The translations under genes were made by a program, and so were the position numbers. Shown piece by piece: positions 1-5,884 of a DNA stretch of 6,840 nucleotides (within the stretch, counting starts at the first letter, position 1; each line of letters starts with the position of its first letter). The stretch is taken from contig URZB01000085.1 in assembly GCA_900552295.1 (NCBI GenBank), forward strand, positions 1 to 6,840, given 5' to 3'. The DNA comes from an uncultured Collinsella sp. Its GTDB lineage: Bacteria > Actinomycetota > Coriobacteriia > Coriobacteriales > Coriobacteriaceae. Under the pieces are notes generated by a model, which worked only from the letters and a program-made list of their open reading frames with translations, was not told where the DNA came from and made no database searches.

Positions 1-276
1 GTATGCGGGATCGATGCTGGAGATGATGATGCCGGGGTACATGCCGAGCACGCCGAAGAAGGTCACGGTAATGATGAACAACGCGCTGAAGAACCACGCG
101 CCGAGCAGGTTGTCGGCCCAGATCATCACCCGCACGGTGAGCAGAGAGGCCACCGCGAGGATCGGGAACACGAGCAGCGTGGGATGTTCGGCGTAATTGG
201 CGTACAAGTTGGTATAGAACGCGGTCAGGGCGAGGAAAAGCAGGGCTACGGCGAGGACCAGAGGCCAGACCACCTG
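1..276 (-). CDS. cydB: Cytochrome bd oxidase subunit II (CydB), internal fragment
   Basis: The reverse strand is open from the left edge to at least position 285 (95 codons) and encodes a hydrophobic protein with three likely membrane helices: VVWPLVLAVALLFLALTAFY, then a second from about PTLLVFPILAV, then a third ending in GVLGMYPGIIISSIDPAY. The last stretch matches the conserved late region of CydB (FPRVMVSSL.SAY in Bacillus), and the first helix lies where CydB resumes after its R-A-R-K cytoplasmic loop. CydB is the partner of CydA in the quinol-oxidising cytochrome bd complex, a membrane terminal oxidase used at low oxygen. The C-terminal part continues off the left edge. The N-terminal part (about two thirds of the usual 340 or so residues) is missing because the sequence changes abruptly to uxaB at about 270-285. 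It has no functional link to the pectin genes and was probably joined to them artificially. The family call is from remembered motifs, not an alignment. Confidence 0.82.
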
Positions 277-285
277 CGCCGCGCC
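270..285. other. Chimeric junction between cydB (-) and uxaB (+)
   Basis: Left of about 270 the only sensible coding is cydB on the - strand; the + strand frame there reads as His/Glu/Gln-rich nonsense typical of an antisense membrane gene. Right of about 280 the + strand reads as the C-terminus of UxaB. Both genes are cut at the same place and each lacks its N-terminal part. The exact base cannot be fixed, because the GC-rich stretch ctgcgccgcgccgacg fits both sides and may be a microhomology. It is most likely an assembly or amplification chimera; a real inversion is less likely. Confidence 0.75.
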
Positions 286-510
286 GACGGCACCGAGTAC
301 ACCGCTCAGGACGATGCCTTCGTGCTCGATTTCTACGCCGCCCACGCCGGTGCAGACGATACCGAGCTGGTGCACGACGTGCTCACCAATGAGCAGATGT
401 GGGGCGAGGACCTTACGCAGATCACCGGTCTCGAGGAGTTTGTCGTCAACGCGCTCACCGTCGTGCGTGTCGAGGGCGCCAAGCAGGCCTTCGCCAACGC
501 TCAAGCGTAA
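277..510 (+). CDS. uxaB: Altronate oxidoreductase / tagaturonate reductase, C-terminal fragment
   Basis: About 77 codons ending in TAA. The reading frame carries RRADGTEYTAQDD, then AFVLDFYAAHAG, LVHDVLTNEQMWGEDLTQI and GLEEFVVNALTVV. This resembles the C-terminal end of UxaB-type members of the mannitol dehydrogenase family, where a DD-x-x-VL-x-FY segment is followed by a W-G-x-DL-x-x-I motif. UxaB interconverts tagaturonate and altronate with NAD(H) in galacturonate catabolism. The family is usually about 480 residues, so only the last sixth is present; the catalytic and NAD-binding parts lie beyond the junction and are lost. It sits 75 bp before uxaA on the same strand, as expected for a uxaBA unit, which supports the call. 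The ATG at 184 in this frame is not a real start: it lies inside antisense cydB sequence. A generic mannitol-dehydrogenase-family protein is possible, but the context favours UxaB. Confidence 0.75.
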   Translation, partial: RRADGTEYTAQDDAFVLDFYAAHAGADDTELVHDVLTNEQMWGEDLTQITGLEEFVVNALTVVRVEGAKQAFANAQA

Positions 511-516
511 ATTCCC

Positions 517-546
517 GGTGCGGGCGCCAGACGGCTTGCCCGCGCC
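517..546 (+). other. Intercistronic hairpin between uxaB and uxaA
   Basis: Bases 517-525 (ggtgcgggc) pair with 538-546 (gcccgcgcc) over nine pairs, including one G-U. An inner three-pair stem (gcc/ggc, 526-528 with 533-535) closes an agac loop. No T-tract follows, so it is unlikely to be an intrinsic terminator. It lies 7 bases after the uxaB stop and 40 bases before the uxaA start. It may protect or tune the uxaB-uxaA message; this role is inferred from position only. Confidence 0.45.
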
Positions 547-585
547 TCGACTTCTGCTCAACCTGTAGGGTTAGGACCATTTGTA

Positions 586-2070
586 ATGAACACTATCCAG
601 ATCAATCCGGCCGATAACGTGATCGTCGCGCTGTCGCCGCTTGCCAAGGGCACCGCCGTCGCGGTTCCCGGGGTGGGCGAGGTCGCTGCCGCGGAGGATA
701 TTCCGCAGGGCCACAAGATGGCCGTGCGTGCCATTGCGGCGGGGGAGAACGTTGTCAAGTACGGTCTTCCTATCGGCCATGTGACGGGCGACATCCAGCC
801 CGGTCAGTGGCTTCATACGCATAACGTCAAGACCAACCTTTCGGGCGAGGTCGAGTACGTTTACAATCCGACGCATCCGGTCGTTGAGCCGGTTGAGCCC
901 GAGACCTTTATGGGCTTCCGTCGCGCCGACGGCCGCGCCGCCACGCGCAACGAGCTGTGGATCATCCCCACGGTCGGCTGCGTCAACGAGGTCGCACGTG
1001 CCATGTGCGAGCAGGCTCAGGATCTGGTCGAGGGTTCGCTGGAGGGCGTCTATTACTTTCCGCATCCGTTTGGCTGCTCGCAGACCGGCGCCGACCATGC
1101 CCAGACCCGTCGCCTGCTGGTAGCGCTCTCGCGTCACGCAAACGCTGCGGGCGTGCTGTTCCTGTCGCTCGGCTGCGAGAACTGCACGCATCAGCAGGTG
1201 CTCGACGAGCTGGGCGAGTACGATCACGAGCGCGTTCGCTTCCTTACCTGCCAAGATGTTGCCGACGAGCAGGTCGAAGGCCACAAGATTCTGTCTGAGC
1301 TGGCCGACCTGGCCAAGCAGGCCAAGCGTGAGCCCATTCCGGCCTCCGAGCTGGTCATTGGCCTTAAGTGCGGTGGCTCTGACGGTCTTTCGGGCATTAC
1401 CGCCAACCCCACGATCGGTCGCGTGAGCGATATGCTCGTCGCCCGCGGTGGCACGTCGGTGCTCACCGAGGTCCCCGAGATGTTTGGTGCCGAGAGCATT
1501 CTGCTCGATCGCTGCGAGGACGAGCAGGTGTTTAACGCCGCCTCCGACATGCTCAACGGCTTTAAGGATTACTTTATTAGTCATGGCGAGGTCGTCTACG
1601 AGAACCCGAGCCCCGGCAACAAGGATGGCGGCATCACCACACTCGAGGACAAGAGCTGCGGCTGCGTGCAAAAGGGCGGATCTGCCCCCATCGTCGACGT
1701 GCTGCCGTACGCCGGTCAGGCTACCAAGCATGGTCTGAACATGTTGTGCGGTCCGGGCAACGACATGGTATCCACCACGGCCCTGACGGCTGCCGGCTGC
1801 CACGTGATCCTGTTCTCGACCGGCCGCGGCACGCCGTTTGGTGCGCCGGCGCCTACGCTCAAGGTGTTCACCAACCAGCGCCTGTGCGACCACAAGGCCA
1901 ACTGGATGGACTTTAACGCCGGTGTGGTGGCTACGGGCGAGCGTACGCTCGATGAGGCTGCCGGCGATCTGTATCAGCTGGTGCTGGACACGGCGAGCGG
2001 CAAGCTTACCAGCGCCGAGCGTCGCGGCTGTCACGAGATCAGCATCTGGAAGGACGGAGTCTGCCTGTAG
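586..2070 (+). CDS. uxaA: Altronate dehydratase
   Basis: A complete 494-residue protein, matching the usual UxaA length of about 495. UxaA (EC 4.2.1.7) removes water from D-altronate to give 2-keto-3-deoxy-D-gluconate in the cytoplasm, the step after UxaB. Residues 1 to about 90 form the SAF domain, with IPQGHKMA, VKYGLPIGHVTG and LHTHN at 76-80. The main dehydratase domain starts near FMGFRRADGRAATRNE and carries the family motifs PTVGCVN (C132), HPFGCSQTG (C164), GCENC (C197, C200), KCGGSDG (C262), NPSPGNKDGG and KSCGCVQKGG (C358, C360). The enzyme is iron-dependent; which cysteines bind metal cannot be told from sequence alone. The start is ATG at 586, with AGGA at 573-576 as ribosome binding site and nine bases between. 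It is probably co-transcribed with uxaB and ends at a strong terminator 50 bp downstream. SAF-domain relatives such as galactarate dehydratase are less likely given the full-length motif agreement and the neighbours. Confidence 0.96.
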   Translation: MNTIQINPADNVIVALSPLAKGTAVAVPGVGEVAAAEDIPQGHKMAVRAIAAGENVVKYGLPIGHVTGDIQPGQWLHTHNVKTNLSGEVEYVYNPTHPVVEPVEPETFMGFRRADGRAATRNELWIIPTVGCVNEVARAMCEQAQDLVEGSLEGVYYFPHPFGCSQTGADHAQTRRLLVALSRHANAAGVLFLSLGCENCTHQQVLDELGEYDHERVRFLTCQDVADEQVEGHKILSELADLAKQAKREPIPASELVIGLKCGGSDGLSGITANPTIGRVSDMLVARGGTSVLTEVPEMFGAESILLDRCEDEQVFNAASDMLNGFKDYFISHGEVVYENPSPGNKDGGITTLEDKSCGCVQKGGSAPIVDVLPYAGQATKHGLNMLCGPGNDMVSTTALTAAGCHVILFSTGRGTPFGAPAPTLKVFTNQRLCDHKANWMDFNAGVVATGERTLDEAAGDLYQLVLDTASGKLTSAERRGCHEISIWKDGVCL

Positions 2071-2119
2071 CGATGACACGTTGAGCGCGTGATTGAATAA
2101 GCTGCTGCAAAGACTGAGC

Positions 2120-2155
2120 GACCCCGCCGAGGACAATCTCGGCGGGGTCGTTTTT
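2120..2155 (+). terminator. Rho-independent terminator after uxaA
   Basis: A perfect 12-bp stem: gaccccgccgag at 2120-2131 pairs with ctcggcggggtc at 2138-2149 around the six-base loop gacaat. One G and TTTTT (2151-2155) follow. It lies 50 bp past the uxaA stop and closes the uxaBA transcript, so the transporter downstream needs its own promoter. Confidence 0.94.
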
Positions 2156-2195
2156 CGTTTCTCGTTGCGTTGTCGTGCACGGCTTTTTTGGGAAG

Positions 2196-2208
2196 GGTGC
2201 CCGGCACC
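2196..2208. repeat. Short perfect palindrome ggtgcc-c-ggcacc
   Basis: A six-plus-six base inverted repeat around one base, between the uxaA terminator and the first TGAACGTTCA site. A run of six T (2184-2189) precedes it. It differs in sequence from the other operator-like sites in this region, so it could be a separate protein-binding site or part of a genome-wide intergenic repeat. Nothing here decides between these. Confidence 0.3.
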
Positions 2209-2229
2209 TCCCTCATCTCCAGAGAACAA

Positions 2230-2243
2230 TGAACGTTCACCTA
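2230..2243. promoter_or_regulatory. Distal operator, TGAACGTTCA palindrome
   Basis: The 14-mer tgaacgttcaccta contains a perfect 10-bp palindrome centred on AACGTT. The same 14-mer recurs exactly at 2350-2363, centre to centre 120 bp away. A central CG inside an A/T-flanked palindrome is typical of LacI-family operators (established for that family); the actual regulator is not in the window. Its distance from the promoter fits an auxiliary site used in DNA looping. Confidence 0.65.
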
Positions 2244-2306
2244 GTTGTTGCGTGGTGCTGAATCGACTTGATAATCAAAAATGCAGGGATTTTTTCATTT
2301 TCAGGC

Positions 2307-2335
2307 CCGTTCAACGGCAAAAAACGACCGTTCAA
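2307..2335. promoter_or_regulatory. Two direct CCGTTCAA half-sites 21 bp apart
   Basis: CCGTTCAA occurs at 2307-2314 and 2328-2335, an exact 21-bp spacing (two helical turns). Both contain the CGTTCA core of the palindromic operators on either side. The first is also the left part of the near-palindrome ccgttcaacgg (2307-2317). They may be weaker sites for the same regulator, or sites for a second one that binds one face of the helix. Confidence 0.4.
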
Positions 2336-2348
2336 GGATAATATACAA

Positions 2349-2363
2349 GTGAACGTTCACCTA
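2349..2363. promoter_or_regulatory. Main operator, GTGAACGTTCAC palindrome over the -35
   Basis: A perfect 12-bp palindrome at 2349-2360. The shared tail ccta makes it identical over 14 bases to the site at 2230-2243. It overlaps the proposed -35 hexamer (2356-2361), so a bound protein would block RNA polymerase. It looks like a LacI-family operator; the identity of the regulator is unknown. Confidence 0.7.
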
Positions 2364-2384
2364 TCATAAGCAATCGCGCATAAT
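2356..2384 (+). promoter_or_regulatory. Promoter of the transporter gene
   Basis: TTCACC at 2356-2361 (four of six -35 consensus bases) and CATAAT at 2379-2384 (five of six -10 bases) are separated by exactly 17 bp. Transcription would begin near 2391, leaving an untranslated leader of about 90 bases before the ATG at 2480. Operators overlap both the -35 and the start point, which supports this as a regulated promoter. The alternative -10 GATAAT at 2337-2342 lacks a well-spaced -35. Confidence 0.6.
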
Positions 2385-2389
2385 CTAGC

Positions 2390-2401
2390 TAAACGTTCAC
2401 C
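2390..2401. promoter_or_regulatory. Proximal operator at the transcription start
   Basis: TAAACGTTCACC differs from the first 12 bases of the other two operators (TGAACGTTCACC) by one base. Its centre is 40 bp from the main operator. It would sit on the predicted start point. A further half-site, TGAACG, follows at 2403-2408. Together these suggest cooperative repression across the promoter. Confidence 0.6.
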
Positions 2402-2479
2402 CTGAACGGCATGCAGACAGACGTCGGTATGGACTCCAATGTCTTGTTCCAAGACAATCGAGAAAAGAGAGGGAGCTCG

Positions 2480-4039
2480 ATGACTAACAAGATCGGTAAA
2501 AAGCGCAAGATCACATTCTGGACGCGCTTGGGCTTTGGTATGGGCGGTATGCTCAATTCCGGTGCCCTGACCTTTACGCACAGCTACATGGTGCTGTTCC
2601 TGTCCACGGAGTGTGGCCTGTCCGCAGGCGAGGCTGCACTGATCAGCTCGTTTGCCATCTATGTCAACGCTATTCTTTGCCCGCTGATGGGCTTTGTGGC
2701 CGATAACTTCTATGCCACCAAGATTGGCCGCATCTTTGGTCGTCGTCGTTTCTGGATCTTGCTGGCCATCCCGATGATGATCGCCGAGCCGCTCATCTTC
2801 GTGGCAACGCCGTTTGGCTTCCCGTACTACTTTGTGCTGTACCTGATCTACAACGTCGCGTATACGTTCTGCACCGCCAACCTGTCGCCGCTTACCATCG
2901 AGATGACCGACGACTTCAAGGAGCGTACGTACCTCACCGGCTACAAGCATCTCTTTGGTAACGCCGCCGGCTTCCTGATGGCTGCACTTGTGGGCTTCGG
3001 CTTTGGCACCTTCGGCGAGACCAACCCGTTCAGCTACTTCATCATCGCTACGATCAACGCTTCGGTCATGGCAATCTCGCTGCTCTGCGTGTACCTGTCC
3101 ACGTGGGAGCACACCCCCGAGGAGGTCGCTCAGGAGAAGATCGAGAGCGTCGGCGAGGGTATCAAGAAGTTCTTCATCGACGTAATCTCCACCTTCCGCA
3201 ACAAGTCCTTCCGCAAGGTCCTGTACGCACAGGTCTCCACGAAGCTCGCTGCTGCCTGCTGGTCTGCCTGCCTGTCCTTCTTCATCGTCTACTGCCTGCA
3301 GATTCCTAAGTCCTACGAGTCCGTGATGGAGATGCCTGGCAAGGTCGTCGCTATCGTCTGCACCGCCATCTGGGTCGCTCTCATGGCCAAGAAGGGCTTC
3401 CACAAGTCTTGGTACCTGGCCAACGTCGGTTGCGCTGCGTGCATCATCGCCTACAACTACTTCGCCTTTGGTCAGATCAATGGCACCTCCACGGTCGCCA
3501 TCGCCATGATCGCCTACCCCATCATCTTCGCCATCTGGAAGTTCTTCTACGTCGGCTTCCAGTACCTGCCCGATGTTCTGCTCAACTACATCCCCGATGT
3601 CGATGAGCTCATCACCCTGCGTCGTCGCGAGGGCATCTACAGCTCCGCGCAGCAGCTCTGCCAGCAGATCGCCCAGGCTATCGCCGTCAACGTGTGGGCT
3701 ATCGTCCTTGCTGCCTCCGGCTTCATTCAGACCGCCGGCAATAGCGACGCCGTGACCCAGCCCGCTACCGTGCCTCTGTATATCTGCGGCTACATGATCA
3801 TCGGCTGCGCCGGCTTCTTCCTGCTTGCGGCCGTCCTTGCCCGCGGCATCAAGATCGACAAGGAGCAGTGCGACGTCCTTTGCGACGAGATTCACCGAGT
3901 CAAGGAGGGTGGCAAGATGGCCGACGTCAAGCCCGAGGTCAAGGCGCTTTGCGAGGAGCTCTCCGGCTTTAAGTACGAGGACTGCTTTGCCCACAACAAC
4001 GTTGGCTTCCAGGACGGTAGCGTAACTCCCGCCGAGTAA
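2480..4039 (+). CDS. GPH-family (MelB-like) sugar/hexuronide:cation symporter
   Basis: A 519-residue polytopic membrane protein of the glycoside-pentoside-hexuronide:cation symporter family within the MFS fold, with about 12 helices. Family signatures are GFVADN at 71-76 followed by the basic loop GRRRFW at 87-92, the cytoplasmic segment LTGYKHLFGN after helix 4-5, and PDVDELITLRRREGIYSS from residue 372. The last 60 or so residues form a charged, probably cytoplasmic tail (KEQCDVLCDEIHRVKEGGKM onward). The GPH family includes the oligogalacturonide porter TogT, and the flanking pectin genes make galacturonate or oligogalacturonides the likely cargo; this is inference from context. The start at ATG 2480 has GAGGG at 2469-2473. 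An in-frame ATG at 2411 would add 23 polar residues (MQTDVG...), has no ribosome binding site and does not resemble the family N-terminus. The gene has its own operator-controlled promoter and its own terminator. Confidence 0.9.
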   Translation: MTNKIGKKRKITFWTRLGFGMGGMLNSGALTFTHSYMVLFLSTECGLSAGEAALISSFAIYVNAILCPLMGFVADNFYATKIGRIFGRRRFWILLAIPMMIAEPLIFVATPFGFPYYFVLYLIYNVAYTFCTANLSPLTIEMTDDFKERTYLTGYKHLFGNAAGFLMAALVGFGFGTFGETNPFSYFIIATINASVMAISLLCVYLSTWEHTPEEVAQEKIESVGEGIKKFFIDVISTFRNKSFRKVLYAQVSTKLAAACWSACLSFFIVYCLQIPKSYESVMEMPGKVVAIVCTAIWVALMAKKGFHKSWYLANVGCAACIIAYNYFAFGQINGTSTVAIAMIAYPIIFAIWKFFYVGFQYLPDVLLNYIPDVDELITLRRREGIYSSAQQLCQQIAQAIAVNVWAIVLAASGFIQTAGNSDAVTQPATVPLYICGYMIIGCAGFFLLAAVLARGIKIDKEQCDVLCDEIHRVKEGGKMADVKPEVKALCEELSGFKYEDCFAHNNVGFQDGSVTPAE

Positions 4040-4062
4040 GGCCGACATATCGTCCAAATCAC

Positions 4063-4106
4063 AGGGCCGTGCCACCGGAATTCCGCCGGCAGGCACGGCC
4101 CTTTTT
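4063..4106 (+). terminator. Rho-independent terminator after the transporter
   Basis: agggccgtgcc at 4063-4073 pairs with ggcacggccct at 4092-4102 (11 bp, the last pair using the first T of the tract) around an 18-base loop that holds the palindrome cggaattccg. TTTTT (4102-4106) follows. It ends only 49 bases before the GH28 start codon, so the next gene depends on read-through or on a very compact promoter. Confidence 0.88.
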
Positions 4107-4114
4107 CAACAGCG

Positions 4115-4120
4115 TACAAT
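4115..4120 (+). promoter_or_regulatory. Possible -10 element upstream of the GH28 gene
   Basis: TACAAT matches five of six -10 consensus bases in the 35-base gap between the terminator and the ribosome binding site. At 16-18 bp upstream lies only the right arm of the terminator stem (ggcacgg), which is not a -35. If used, it would need an activator or would be weak. Confidence 0.25.
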
Positions 4121-4154
4121 TTGCCTTTAGAGCATCTTTTTGAGGGAGAAACCC

Positions 4155-5750
4155 ATGGAGACGAACGTTATCTGGCGCAACGCGCGCGCGGCGGTTATCG
4201 AGCTTGACGACGGCGGTTACTTTACCTGCGCCGATACGTGGGAGATCTTTGTCAACGACGAGCCCGCCGGTACCACGAATACGGTCGAGACCTATGTCGA
4301 CGGCCTGACCCCCGGCAAGCGCAACCTGGTCCGTTTTGTCTGTGGCGAGCGTGAGCTGAGCGTAGGTGTCACCACGCCGGCTGAGCCCTTTACCATCAAC
4401 GTTCGCGACTGTGGCGCCAAGGGCGATGCCGAGCATGATGACACCACCAACATCCAGGCTGCCATCATGGCCTGCCCCAAGGGTGGCCGCGTGCTGATCC
4501 CCGCCGGTAGTTATCGCATCAAGTCTCTCTTCCTTAAGAGCAATATCAACATCGAGCTCGCCGAGGGAGCGGTGCTGCTGGCCCGCCACGATCGTGCCGC
4601 GCTTGCCTACATTCCGGGAACGGTCACGGGCAACGAGGGCGCCGGTTATGCCGGTACCGATATGCTGCCCCTGGGCCGCTGGGAGGGGGAGAGCTTCTCG
4701 ACCTACTGTTCTACCTTTACGGGTCTGGGCGTGCACGACGTGTGCATCTATGGTCGCGGCGCGATTGACGGTCAGACCGATTTTGCCGAGGACAACTGGT
4801 GGAACAAGGACTTTAAGAACATCTTTCGCCCGGAGGAGGGCCGCGAGGTCGCCCGTCCGCGCATGATCTTCCTGTCCGAGTGCCAAAACGTGAGCCTTGC
4901 CGGCTTCACCGTCCGCAACAGCCCGGCGTGGAACATCCACCCCATCCTGTGCGAGCACGTCGATGCGCTCTGCCTGTCCATCGAGGGCCCCAAGAACTCC
5001 CACAACACCGACGGTTTCGATCCCGAGAGCTGCGGCTTTGTCCGCATCCTTGGCTGTCAGTTCTCGGTGGGTGACGACTGCATCGCCATCAAGAGCGGCA
5101 AGCTGGGCATTGAGCCCGAGCTTCGTCCCGCCACACACGACGTGCTGATCTCTCACTGCTACATGCACGATGGTCACGGCGCCGTGGTCCTGGGTTCAGA
5201 GGCTGCCGGCGGCATCAAGGACCTTACCGTGAGCAAGTGCCTCTTTGAGCGCACCGACCGCGGCCTGCGCGTCAAGACCCGCCGCGGGCGCGGCAAGGAC
5301 GCCGTTAACGAGGGCATCACCTTCGAGCACATTCGTATGGACGAGGTGCTTACGCCCTTCGTGGTCAACTCGTTCTACTTCTGCGACAAGGACGGCAAGA
5401 CCGACTACGTGCAGTCTCGCGAGGCACTGCCCGTCGACGACCGCACACCTGGCTTTGGTGCCACGACGTTTTGTGATATCGAGGCTACTAACTGCCACGC
5501 GGCTGCTGCTTACATCACGGGCCTGCCCGAGAGCAAAGTGACGCGCCTGACGTTCCAGGATGTCCACGTGACCTTCGCGCCGGATGCCGAGCCCTTTGTC
5601 CCGGCCATGGCCTGCGGCGTTGAGCCCATGGTGCGCCAGGGCATCATCGCGCAAAACGTCAAGGTACTCGACCTGCAAAATGTGGTGATCGAGGGCCAGG
5701 ACGGCGAGGAACTGCAGCTCCAGAACGTCGACAAGGTTATCCGTGCGTAG
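4155..5750 (+). CDS. GH28 polygalacturonase, probably cytoplasmic exo-acting
   Basis: A complete 531-residue glycoside hydrolase family 28 protein, which cleaves alpha-1,4 bonds between galacturonate units. Residues 1 to about 78 look like a small beta-rich, fibronectin III-like domain (WEIFVNDEPAGTT, YVDGLTPGK), as found in bacterial exopolygalacturonases. The right-handed beta-helix starts at FTINVRDCGAKGDAEHDDT (about 79-97). All GH28 active-site motifs are intact: NTDG with D286, GDDCIAIKSG with D307 and D308, GHG with H341, and R372-V373-K374 in the place of the usual RIK. No signal peptide or membrane anchor is seen, so the enzyme probably acts on imported oligogalacturonides. The N-terminal domain and cytoplasmic location favour exo-action releasing galacturonate; endo/exo mode is inferred. 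ATG 4155 is chosen because GAGGGAG (4142-4148) stands six bases upstream; the TTG at 4140 overlaps that site. Rhamnogalacturonan or xylogalacturonan hydrolase activity of the same family cannot be excluded. Confidence 0.93.
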   Translation: METNVIWRNARAAVIELDDGGYFTCADTWEIFVNDEPAGTTNTVETYVDGLTPGKRNLVRFVCGERELSVGVTTPAEPFTINVRDCGAKGDAEHDDTTNIQAAIMACPKGGRVLIPAGSYRIKSLFLKSNINIELAEGAVLLARHDRAALAYIPGTVTGNEGAGYAGTDMLPLGRWEGESFSTYCSTFTGLGVHDVCIYGRGAIDGQTDFAEDNWWNKDFKNIFRPEEGREVARPRMIFLSECQNVSLAGFTVRNSPAWNIHPILCEHVDALCLSIEGPKNSHNTDGFDPESCGFVRILGCQFSVGDDCIAIKSGKLGIEPELRPATHDVLISHCYMHDGHGAVVLGSEAAGGIKDLTVSKCLFERTDRGLRVKTRRGRGKDAVNEGITFEHIRMDEVLTPFVVNSFYFCDKDGKTDYVQSREALPVDDRTPGFGATTFCDIEATNCHAAAAYITGLPESKVTRLTFQDVHVTFAPDAEPFVPAMACGVEPMVRQGIIAQNVKVLDLQNVVIEGQDGEELQLQNVDKVIRA

Positions 5751-5788
5751 GCGTTTGCTCCTAAACAATTACATTCGGTATGTCGTGG

Positions 5789-5832
5789 CGCGCGATGGGC
5801 AGGGCCTTCCCGACCCATTGCGCGAACTTTTT
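5789..5832 (+). terminator. Rho-independent terminator after the GH28 gene
   Basis: cgcgcgatggg at 5789-5799 pairs with cccattgcgcg at 5814-5824 (11 pairs, one G-U). Inside the loop, ggg (5802-5804) can pair with ccc (5809-5811). The sequence aac and then TTTTT (5828-5832) follow. The three-base gap before the T-tract makes it a little weaker than the other two terminators in this window. Confidence 0.7.
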
Positions 5833-5849
5833 ATATGCCGAAACTGCAA

Positions 5850-5864
5850 CGTAGACGGTCTACG
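5850..5864. promoter_or_regulatory. Palindrome cgtagac-g-gtctacg upstream of pectinesterase
   Basis: A perfect seven-plus-seven base inverted repeat around one base, between the GH28 terminator and the pectinesterase ribosome binding site. It is unrelated to the TGAACGTTCA operators. It could be an operator for a second regulator, or a short leader hairpin just upstream of the AAGGA site. No convincing -35/-10 pair was found next to it (only TATATG at 5832-5837). Confidence 0.4.
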
Positions 5865-5884
5865 ACGAAAGGACGCGGTGACTG

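Noticed and set aside
184..510. A 108-residue + strand ORF that could be called a small hypothetical gene
   Set aside because: Its first 30 or so codons are antisense to cydB and have no homologous character; only the part after the junction is real uxaB coding. There is no ribosome binding site at the ATG.
571..2229. Long - strand ORF of 552 codons opposite uxaA
   Set aside because: It is a mirror of the high-GC uxaA codon pattern, rich in His, Arg, Gly and Asp with no domain, while uxaA matches its family end to end.
2411..2479. Upstream in-frame ATG that would extend the transporter by 23 residues
   Set aside because: There is no ribosome binding site, the extension is polar and unlike GPH N-termini, and ATG 2480 has a good GAGGG site.
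4076..4085. Perfect palindrome cggaattccg as a possible operator
   Set aside because: It lies within the loop of the transporter terminator and contains a chance EcoRI-type hexamer; the terminator explains the location better.
2357..4096. Long - strand ORF of 579 codons opposite the transporter
   Set aside because: It is a shadow of the membrane protein gene: Asp/Gly/Val-rich low-complexity sequence without motifs, and it would run through the transporter terminator.
4059..5177. - strand ORF of 372 codons opposite GH28
   Set aside because: It is a shadow of GH28 codon bias with no recognisable domain and no ribosome binding site logic; the + strand carries all GH28 catalytic motifs.
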